Assembly (NCBI GenBank): GCA_937923255.1
Contig: CALAIL010000009.1
Location: forward strand, 1-40,035
From: an uncultured Propionivibrio sp.
GTDB lineage: Bacteria > Pseudomonadota > Gammaproteobacteria > Burkholderiales > Rhodocyclaceae
Direction of reading: 5' to 3'
Length of the DNA: 40,035 nt
Shown piece by piece: positions 33,980 to 40,035 of the stretch; position 1 is the stretch's first letter, and the number at the start of each line of letters is the position of its first letter. Position numbers and translations under genes: made by a program. The notes below the pieces were generated by a model. It was not told the DNA's origin. It saw only the letters and a program-made list of their open reading frames with translations, and ran no database searches.

Positions 33980-35257
33980 ATGGAACTGCTCGTTTTCCTC
34001 GGCAGCCTGTTTTTCTTCCTGCTGCTCAATATTCCGATTGCGCTGGTCATGGTGCTCGCGGCCATCGTGCTGATGCTGTATTCCGGCGATAACGACTTCA
34101 TGATCATTCCCCAGGCAATGGTCGACGGCGTCAATAACTATCCGCTAATGGCAATTCCCTTCTTTGTTTTTGCCGGCGAGATTATGGCCAAGGGCGGGTT
34201 GTCCAAACGCGTCATTTTGCTGGCGCAGCTGATGATCGGCCGCGTTAAAGGCGGCCTGGGATACGCAACGATCATTGCTTCAATCATCTTTGCCGGCCTG
34301 ATGGGGAGTTCGGTCGGTGAGGCGGCGGCGCTGATGGGGATTCTCTATCCGATGATGAAAGATGCCGGCTACGACCGCGGTCGTGCCGGTGGCGTGATTG
34401 CCTCGGGCGCCATCCTAGGGCCCATCATTCCCCCTTCCGCCAACTTCATCCTGTTGGGCGCGACGATGGAGCTGTCGATCACCAAGCTGTTCATGATCGG
34501 CCTGGTTCCCGGCCTGCTGATTGGCCTGTTTCTGCTGGTCATGTGGTTCTTCATCGTCAGGAAAGACGGCTATTCGGAAACAATTACCTTTACGCGTGCA
34601 GAAGCTATCAGCATCCTGAAGGAAGCGACACCGGCTTTCATGCTGCCGGTACTGCTGCTGGGCGGTATCCGCGGCGGTATTTTTACGCCGACCGAAGGCG
34701 GCGCCTTCGCCGCAGTTTACGCCATCGTCGTGACGATGCTCTATTACCGCGAGCTTCCCCTGCGCGACCTGCTGCGCGTCAGCGCCACGGCAGCACGCAG
34801 TACCGCCGTGGTCATGCTCATCGTCGGCGCGGCCACAGCCGTCGGCTGGTTCATCACCGCGGCGCAGATTCCGGCGCAGATGACGGCTTTCTTCCAGCCG
34901 CTGGTGCCAACGCCAACCCTGCTGTTGCTCGCGATCATGGTCTTCCTGTTCGCCGCCGGCATGGTCATGGATCTGACGCCAAACATCCTGCTGTTCGCGC
35001 CGGTGTTCTATCCGCTTACCACCGCCGCCGGTATCGACCCGTACTTTTTCGGCCTGCTTTTCGTGCTGAACGTCGGCATCGGCGTCATCACGCCGCCGGT
35101 CGGCACGGTACTGTTCGTCGTCTGCGGTTCGGCCGGCATTTCGATGGGCTATCTTGTCCGCAAGATGGCGCCGTTCCTGCTGATGGAAGCCGCTGTGCTA
35201 TTGACCTTGCTGCTCTTCCCGAAAATTTCGCTGATTCCGCTCAAGTGGCTGACGTAA
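33980..35257 (+). CDS. dctM: TRAP transporter large membrane subunit (DctM family)
   Basis: 425 residues and about 11-12 helices; the ion-coupled translocation subunit. Family motifs: IPFFVFAGEIMAKGGLSKR, GLMGSSVGEAAALMGILYP, and GAILGPIIPPSANFILLGA. In the second half come TPTEGGAFAAVYA, MDLTPNILLFAPVFYPL and NVGIGVITPPVGTVLFV. The ribosome binding site AAGGA lies in the end of dctQ. The following phosphatase gene starts one base after the dctM stop, so translation is coupled. Confidence 0.95.
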   Translation: MELLVFLGSLFFFLLLNIPIALVMVLAAIVLMLYSGDNDFMIIPQAMVDGVNNYPLMAIPFFVFAGEIMAKGGLSKRVILLAQLMIGRVKGGLGYATIIASIIFAGLMGSSVGEAAALMGILYPMMKDAGYDRGRAGGVIASGAILGPIIPPSANFILLGATMELSITKLFMIGLVPGLLIGLFLLVMWFFIVRKDGYSETITFTRAEAISILKEATPAFMLPVLLLGGIRGGIFTPTEGGAFAAVYAIVVTMLYYRELPLRDLLRVSATAARSTAVVMLIVGAATAVGWFITAAQIPAQMTAFFQPLVPTPTLLLLAIMVFLFAAGMVMDLTPNILLFAPVFYPLTTAAGIDPYFFGLLFVLNVGIGVITPPVGTVLFVVCGSAGISMGYLVRKMAPFLLMEAAVLLTLLLFPKISLIPLKWLT

Positions 35258-35258
35258 C

Positions 35259-36026
35259 GTGAATATCGAACATAAAAAGTGCTTCGTCTTCGATCTGGAC
35301 GGCACCGTCTACCTCGGAGACGAGCCGATTCACGGCACCGTCGACTTCATCCGGCGCAATATGGCGCACCGGGAGATTTACTTCCTGACCAACAATACCT
35401 CCAAAAACCTGGGAGACTACGTGCGCAAGCTTGCCCGTATCGGCATCGAAACGGGCGTCGAACGCATCCTTTCGCCCCTGCTGCCGCTTGCGGACTATCT
35501 TGAGGCGGAAGGCATCGGACGCCTGTACCCGGTGGGTAACGCGAGCTTCCAGGCCTACCTGAAGCAGCGCCTGCCGGGGATCGAATTCACGGCAGGCGCA
35601 CACTGCCAGGCCGTCGTCCTCGGTTACGATACCGAGCTGACTTACGCAAAATTGGCGGATTCGTGCCTGCTGCTCCAGCGACCGGAAATTCGTTTTCTCT
35701 CCACACACCCCGATCTCGTGTGCCCTTCGCCGCAGGGGCCGTTGCCGGACGCCGGCAGCTTCGTCAAACTTTATGAAGCGGCGACCGGACGTTTGCCGGA
35801 AATCGTTTTTGGCAAACCCAATACATTGATTTTGTCGCCGCTCCTCAAACGCTTTCAGCCCGACGAGATGGTTATGGTGGGTGACCGGTTGTCGACGGAC
35901 AAACGGCTGGCCGAAAATGCGGGTATCGACTTCATCCTCGTCTTGAGCGGCGAAGCCAAGCGCGAAGATCTGCTAACGCAGATACGCCAGCCTAGTCTGG
36001 TGGTGGATCACCTGGGTGGTTTTTGA
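35259..36026 (+). CDS. HAD-IIA phosphatase (NagD/AraL/PGP-like)
   Basis: 255 residues with all four HAD motifs: DLDGT (12-16, nucleophile Asp12 and acid Asp14), LTNNTSKN (43-50), Lys186 in FGKPN, and GDRLSTD (208-214). The C2a cap between motifs II and III places it in subclass IIA. This includes NagD, AraL, pyridoxal phosphatases, and glycerol-3-phosphate/phosphoglycolate phosphatases. Substrates are usually small sugar or polyol phosphates. It starts with GTG at 35259, one base after the dctM stop, so it belongs to the TRAP operon. This is the main reason to suspect that the imported compound is, or becomes, phosphorylated. Glycerol 3-phosphate is one candidate given glpR-glpD upstream; not proven. 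Confidence 0.9.
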   Translation: MNIEHKKCFVFDLDGTVYLGDEPIHGTVDFIRRNMAHREIYFLTNNTSKNLGDYVRKLARIGIETGVERILSPLLPLADYLEAEGIGRLYPVGNASFQAYLKQRLPGIEFTAGAHCQAVVLGYDTELTYAKLADSCLLLQRPEIRFLSTHPDLVCPSPQGPLPDAGSFVKLYEAATGRLPEIVFGKPNTLILSPLLKRFQPDEMVMVGDRLSTDKRLAENAGIDFILVLSGEAKREDLLTQIRQPSLVVDHLGGF

Positions 36027-36062
36027 GTGGTATGTTGGGCAATGTTCTGGGCGGTAAGGTAG

Positions 36063-37748
36063 ATGACTGAATCGGGAACCTACGAACTGACGATGATTCT
36101 GGGAGCGGCCACGCTGATGCTGTGGGGCGTGCGTATGGCCAGAACCGGCGTGATGCGGATGTATGGCGCTGAGATCCGTAAATTCCTGCCCAAGGCGCTG
36201 AAAAACCGCCTGATCGCCCTGCTGGCAGGGGCAGGCTCGGCCACCATCCTGCAAAGTTCGATTGCCGTGGCCATTTTTACCTCATCACTGGCCGCTTCCG
36301 GCGTCATTCCGGTCGCCGATGGCCTGGTGCTGATGCTCGGCGCGGACGCCGGCAGCGCCATTGTCGCCGCCCTGCTGACGCTCAATCTCAAAGCGTTCTG
36401 GCCCGTCCTCATGTTTCTGGGCTACGTACTGCATTCCAGCTATTCCGAAACCAATTCGCCGATCAAGCAGCTCGGGCGCATTCTGCTCGGCATCGCCATG
36501 ATCCTCGTCGCACTGACTTTCATGGGGCAAGTGTCCTCGGCGCTGGCGGAAAGCGAACTGATCCGGACGATCATCATGTCGCTCGGCAACGAACTGTTCA
36601 TCGCACTTCTGCTCTTTGCGATCCTGACCTGGCTAGCGCATTCGTCGATCGCCATTTTGCTGTTCTGGGCATCGCTTGTGCAGGCGGGCATTACCGACAA
36701 TTCCGCGCTGATCATTGCGGCGATTCTGGGCATCAACGTCGGCAATTCCATTCCCCCCATCGTCATGAGCATGAATCAGGCCCCGCCCTCGCGCCGTATC
36801 GTTGTTGGGCACGGACTCATCAAGCTGGCGGGCGTCGTCGGCTGCTTTATCTGCCTTCGTCTGATTCAGGGGGTATATCACATCGTGCCAGGGCAGCCAG
36901 GATTCCGGGTCGTCGTGCTGCATATCCTGTTCAATCTGCTGCTGATCGTCTTCTTTGCCTGGCAGGCCGGGACTATTGCAAGGTTTATGGAGCGCTTTTT
37001 TGTCACTACCGAAAAAACTACTGACGATAACGGCCCCAAATACATTCCGGAAGCCTCGCAGGTCGATACGGTTCCGGTGGCTTTCCCCGTTCTCTCGCTG
37101 ACCCGGGAAATCCTGCGCATTCTCGGCACAATCCAGAACATGCTGGAGAAAATGCTGGAACTGCTGCTTTCCGGGAAATACGAGGACACCGAAGAGATCG
37201 TGCGCATGGAGGAAAAAGTCGACCGGCTGTTCAAGGCCGTGCGCGCTTATGCGGTATTTTTAACCCGTAAAGATCTGAGCAATGCCGAACAGCGCAAGGT
37301 TTCCGCACTGCTGCGCTACACTGCCAGCCTTGAAAATTCAGGCGATGTGATCAGCAAAACGATGGTCGGCATCTTCAAGTCGATCAAGCGTTCCGACTAT
37401 CAGTTTTCCGAGCAGGGAAAATCCGAGCTGGATATGCTTTTCCGCTTCCTGATCGGAACGGCGCAGCTTGCCGGCGAAGTCATCATGGCCTGGCATCCCG
37501 ATACCGCGGAGCTGCTCATTGAGCGTAAACGCGAGATGAAAAACATGTGCCATAACAGTTCCAAGGAACATGTCCAACGGCTCAGCCAGGGGGTATCGAA
37601 TGCGCTGGCTTCCAGCTCTGGCCATCTCGACCTGATCTCCGAACTGCGCTGGATCAGTACGCAGATTTCGAGCATCGGCTACGACATTCTGCCGGACGAA
37701 TCTTCCGACACTGAGGCGGAAGAGCGGCTGATCGGCCATTCAGAATAA
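36063..37748 (+). CDS. Na/Pi-cotransporter family protein with PhoU-like tail
   Basis: 561 residues. The N-terminal half has the two inverted Na/Pi-cotransporter repeats, each with a QSS-type motif: ATILQSSIAVAIF (Gln64-Ser65-Ser66) and TWLAHSSIAILLF (His193-Ser194-Ser195, where the classical repeat has Gln). About eight to nine helices end near 310. From about 345 to 545 is a soluble helical domain resembling PhoU, a regulator of phosphate flux, with paired-helix patterns such as MEEKVDRLFKAVRAYAVFL. Bacterial members (YjbB-like) often export phosphate. It is 36 bp after the phosphatase gene, so probably in the same operon, where it could remove or balance the phosphate released. Confidence 0.88.
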   Translation: MTESGTYELTMILGAATLMLWGVRMARTGVMRMYGAEIRKFLPKALKNRLIALLAGAGSATILQSSIAVAIFTSSLAASGVIPVADGLVLMLGADAGSAIVAALLTLNLKAFWPVLMFLGYVLHSSYSETNSPIKQLGRILLGIAMILVALTFMGQVSSALAESELIRTIIMSLGNELFIALLLFAILTWLAHSSIAILLFWASLVQAGITDNSALIIAAILGINVGNSIPPIVMSMNQAPPSRRIVVGHGLIKLAGVVGCFICLRLIQGVYHIVPGQPGFRVVVLHILFNLLLIVFFAWQAGTIARFMERFFVTTEKTTDDNGPKYIPEASQVDTVPVAFPVLSLTREILRILGTIQNMLEKMLELLLSGKYEDTEEIVRMEEKVDRLFKAVRAYAVFLTRKDLSNAEQRKVSALLRYTASLENSGDVISKTMVGIFKSIKRSDYQFSEQGKSELDMLFRFLIGTAQLAGEVIMAWHPDTAELLIERKREMKNMCHNSSKEHVQRLSQGVSNALASSSGHLDLISELRWISTQISSIGYDILPDESSDTEAEERLIGHSE

Positions 37749-37814
37749 AACAGGCCGAAGCCTCTCTCCGTTACCTATCCACCCATCTGCCCATTCGTCC
37801 TGTTCCCTGTTTCT

Positions 37815-37964
37815 GTTCCTTTCCGGTAGAACGGCGCGCACCGCTAACAGCCCTACAGCCCGCTGAATACGGGCATTTCCCGCCGGTATGCCCGGAAATC
37901 CGCTCAGGACGTGGGTTTGCGGCCAGGCAGGCCGGAAATGCCCTATCGGCGCGGGCTTGCGCGG
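37815..37964 (+). repeat. Dispersed palindromic element, copy 1
   Basis: Begins GTTCCTTTCCGGT. Inside, arms of 24 bp at 37857-37880 and 37934-37957 are imperfect inverse complements: both ends read AGCCCGC and GGGCATTTCC around a 7-bp variable middle. A nested hairpin is CGGGCAT (37870-37876), 11-base loop, ATGCCCG (37888-37894). The size and structure suggest a REP/BIME or MITE-like element. Confidence 0.85.
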
Positions 37965-38054
37965 ATGCTATCCCGCACTCAGCTAATGCGGGCGCCTGCC
38001 GGCGGTATACCGGAAGTTCGCCCGGGAATTTTGTCCATTACCTCCTCTATTCGT

Positions 38055-38207
38055 GTTCCTTTCCGGTTAGGACGGCGCGCACCGCCAAGACCACCCTGAA
38101 GCCCGCTGAATACGGGCATTTGCCGTCGGTATGCCCGGAAAGCCGCTCAGGACGTGGGTTTGCGGCCGGGCAGGCCGGAAACGCCCTATCGACGCGGGCT
38201 TGCGCGG
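38055..38207 (+). repeat. Dispersed palindromic element, copy 2
   Basis: Direct repeat of copy 1, well over 80 percent identical by eye. The same nested hairpin is CGGGCAT (38113-38119), 11-base loop, ATGCCCG (38131-38137). The loop has changed (TTGCCGTCGGT versus TTCCCGCCGGT) while the stem has not. This is what selection for structure would give. Confidence 0.85.
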
Positions 38208-38270
38208 TGACTGCTCGGCGGCATCAGCTTTGGGCTAGGGCGGCGTATGGTCTCTCGCCTGCGCAGGGGC

Positions 38271-38316
38271 AGGTTGGCGCGCGGCGGCCATAGAACGAAA
38301 AAGCCGCGGCCAACCT
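38271..38316. other. Long hairpin downstream of lpdA
   Basis: AGGTTGG (38271-38277) and CCAACCT (38310-38316) continue inward as GC-rich arms with one bulged base, giving about 14 pairs. A second small hairpin, GCCGCGG/CCGCGGC, lies at 38361-38382, just after the lpdA stop. Either may end lpdA transcription, but neither has a clear T-tract on the minus strand. Confidence 0.5.
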
Positions 38317-38394
38317 ACGAATTGCGGCGGTTGGTCGCGACAGTGACAAGAAAGATGGGCGCCGCGGAAGGATGGCCGCGGCGGTTGCGTGACG

Positions 38395-40035
38395 CTATTT
38401 TTTCTTCGCCGGCGGCAGATCCGTACAACTGCCGTGGGCGACTTCGGCCGCCATGCCGAGGGTTTCGCCGAGCGTCGGGTGCGGGTGGATCGTTTGGCCG
38501 ATGTCAATGGCGTCACAGCCCATTTCGATCGCCAAGGCGATTTCGCCGATCATGTCGCCTGCCGAGGGGCCGACGATGCAGCCGCCGACGATGCGGTGAT
38601 TGTCAGCGTCGAACACCAGCTTGGTAAAACCGTAGTCGGCGCCGTTGGCAATGGCGCGCCCGGATGCCGCCCAGGGGAAAACGGCGGTGTCTATCTTGCG
38701 CCCGTCCCGCTTGGCCTGATCCTGCGTGAGGCCGACCCAGGCAACTTCCGGATGGGTGTAGGCCACGCCGGGGATGACGCTGGCGTCGAAGCCCGACGGA
38801 CGGCCGGAAGCGACTTCTGCGGCGACGTGCGCTTCATGCACGGCCTTGTGCGCCAGCATCGGGTTGCCGACGATATCGCCGATGGCAAAAATGTGCGGCA
38901 CGTTGGTGCGCATTTGCGCATCGACCGGAATGAAGCCGCGTTCGTTGACCGTGATGCCGGCTTTTTCCGCGGCAATCTTTTTGCCGTTAGGCGTGCGGCC
39001 TGCCGATTGCAGGATCATGTCGTAGCGCACGGCCTCGGCCGGCACCTGTTCGCCTTCAAACTTAACCCACAGCCCGTCGTCTTTGGCCTCAACGGCGACG
39101 GTTTTGGTCTTCAGCATGATGCGTTCGAAACGATGCGCGTTGCGCTTCTCCCAGACTTTGACGGCGTCGCGATCGGGGCCTTGCATGAGCGCATCGAGCA
39201 TTTCGACGACATCAATTTTGGCGCCGAGCGTTGAGTACACCGTCGCCATTTCCAGGCCGATGATGCCGCCGCCGATGACCAGCATTTTTTTAGGAAGGGC
39301 GCGCAGTTCCAGGGCGCCGGTGGAATCGACAATGCGTGGGTCGTTCGGCAGGAAAGGCAGGTGCACCGGCGTCGAGCCGGCGGCAATGATGCATTTCTGG
39401 AAGCGGATGTGTTTTTTCTCTCCGGTCTGTGTCTGCCCCTCACCGCGGGTCAGCGCCACTTCCAGATGATGTGCATCAAGGAAACTGCCGACGCCGCGCA
39501 CCACGCTGACTTTGCGCGCTTTCGCCATGCCGGCGAGGCCGCCGGTCAGCTTGGCGACGACGCCCGCCTTGTGCGCGCGTAGCCGGTCGATATCGACCTT
39601 GGGCGCGGTAAAGCTGACGCCGCAATCGGCCAGGTGGGCGGTTTCATCAAGCAGGCTGGTGACGTGCAGCAGTGCTTTGGACGGGATACAGCCGACATTG
39701 AGGCAGACGCCGCCCAGCCTGGCATAGCGTTCGACGAGCACGGTTTTCATGCCCAGGTCGGCGCTGCGGAACGCAGCCGAGTATCCGCCCGGGCCGGCGC
39801 CCAGCACGAGCATTTCGCATTCGATATCCACGGCGCCCGTGTAAACATCGGCCGCGACAGGCGCGGGTGCCGGCGTAGGAGAGGCGGTGGGCGTGGATGC
39901 CGTCGCCGCCGGTGCGGCGGCCTGCGGAACAGGCGCTGCGGCAGGGGCCGCTTTCCCCGACGGTGCCGGCGCTGGCGCGTCGGCCGTTGCCGCCCCTTCA
40001 ATACGGGCGATCAGACTGCCCTCGGAAATCTTGTC
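38395..40035 (-). CDS. lpdA: Dihydrolipoamide dehydrogenase with N-terminal lipoyl domain (5' end outside window)
   Basis: E3 of the pyruvate (or 2-oxoglutarate) dehydrogenase complex; reoxidises dihydrolipoamide with NAD. The flavoprotein part (39831 to stop, 478 residues) has the FAD motif GAGPGGYSAAF. The redox disulfide is GGVCLNVGCIPSK, and the NAD-binding motif is VIGGGIIGLEMATVYSTLG. The C-terminal base motif is HPHPTLGE. The frame continues upstream of the GTG at 39831 to the window edge without a stop for 68 codons. It gives DKISEGSLIARIEG, the end of a lipoyl domain, then an Ala/Pro/Thr linker. The true start is thus outside, and the GTG is internal. Such lipoyl-E3 fusions are known in betaproteobacteria and Neisseria. 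aceE/aceF are expected next upstream. Confidence 0.93.
   Translation of the reverse strand, partial: DKISEGSLIARIEGAATADAPAPAPSGKAAPAAAPVPQAAAPAATASTPTASPTPAPAPVAADVYTGAVDIECEMLVLGAGPGGYSAAFRSADLGMKTVLVERYARLGGVCLNVGCIPSKALLHVTSLLDETAHLADCGVSFTAPKVDIDRLRAHKAGVVAKLTGGLAGMAKARKVSVVRGVGSFLDAHHLEVALTRGEGQTQTGEKKHIRFQKCIIAAGSTPVHLPFLPNDPRIVDSTGALELRALPKKMLVIGGGIIGLEMATVYSTLGAKIDVVEMLDALMQGPDRDAVKVWEKRNAHRFERIMLKTKTVAVEAKDDGLWVKFEGEQVPAEAVRYDMILQSAGRTPNGKKIAAEKAGITVNERGFIPVDAQMRTNVPHIFAIGDIVGNPMLAHKAVHEAHVAAEVASGRPSGFDASVIPGVAYTHPEVAWVGLTQDQAKRDGRKIDTAVFPWAASGRAIANGADYGFTKLVFDADNHRIVGGCIVGPSAGDMIGEIALAIEMGCDAIDIGQTIHPHPTLGETLGMAAEVAHGSCTDLPPAKKK

Larger units (their letters stand above)
37749..38394. 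other. Intergenic region with two copies of a dispersed palindromic element
   Basis: 646 bp between convergent genes and no gene. It consists mainly of two direct copies of a ~150-bp element (37815-37964, 38055-38207). A shorter degenerate unit lies between them, including hairpin CCCGCA/TGCGGG near 37973-37993. Two GC-rich hairpins close to the lpdA 3' end complete it. Confidence 0.8.

Noticed and set aside
34543..35262. Arg-rich plus-strand frame overlapping dctM
   Set aside because: It is an alternative frame of the clear DctM gene; composition is an artefact of GC-rich codons.
39747..40001. Arg/Pro-rich frame at the window end
   Set aside because: A shadow of the lipoyl-E3 linker in another frame; the linker frame itself is open and makes sense.

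Overview
The window looks like chromosomal DNA of a betaproteobacterium, most likely Rhodocyclales or a close relative. This rests on gene content and order recognised from memory: a histone H1-like Lys/Ala/Pro protein with the WPFPTG tail, a lolB-ispE-tRNA-Gln-prs-rplY-pth block, a paired M16 peptidase locus beside rsmD-coaD-yfhL and divergent from ftsY-ftsE-ftsX, and a lipoyl-domain dihydrolipoamide dehydrogenase. No rRNA, phage, insertion sequence, transposase or CRISPR array is visible.

Layout. 1-500: 3' end of the H1-like gene, built of 117-bp tandem repeats. 988-2868: glnS, whose last 22 codons lie in a tandem repeat. 3152-5550 (minus): three-gene operon of two membrane J-domain-type proteins around a small lipoprotein. 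5822-7842: pyrF and garR, ending at a strong terminator. 8162-15566 (minus): TPR protein, lolB, ispE, an iron-type alcohol dehydrogenase, tRNA-Gln, prs, rplY and pth. 15861-18961: mutM and a dynamin-like GTPase. 19038-23179 (minus): 2[4Fe-4S] ferredoxin, coaD, rsmD and an inactive/active pair of M16 peptidases. 23330-26961: ftsY-ftsE-ftsX and a ZIP metal transporter. 27011-27883 (minus): a YigM/BioT-like transporter. 28353-28748: a PsiF-repeat secreted protein.

29067-37748 is the accessory part. It holds glpR, a repeat-rich spacer with a terminator followed by a promoter and GlpR-like operator, and glpD. Next comes a compact run of a TRAP transporter (binding protein, small and large membrane subunits), a HAD-IIA phosphatase starting one base after the TRAP stop codon, and a Na/Pi-cotransporter family protein with a PhoU-like tail. 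I read it as a possible uptake, dephosphorylation and phosphate-handling module for a small organic phosphate, perhaps glycerol 3-phosphate. The substrate is inference.

37749-38394 is a spacer with two copies of a ~150-bp element containing imperfect inverted repeats. Related pieces occur in the glpR-glpD spacer, so this looks like a dispersed REP/MITE-like family. The window ends inside lpdA (minus), which carries an N-terminal lipoyl domain and an Ala/Pro linker.
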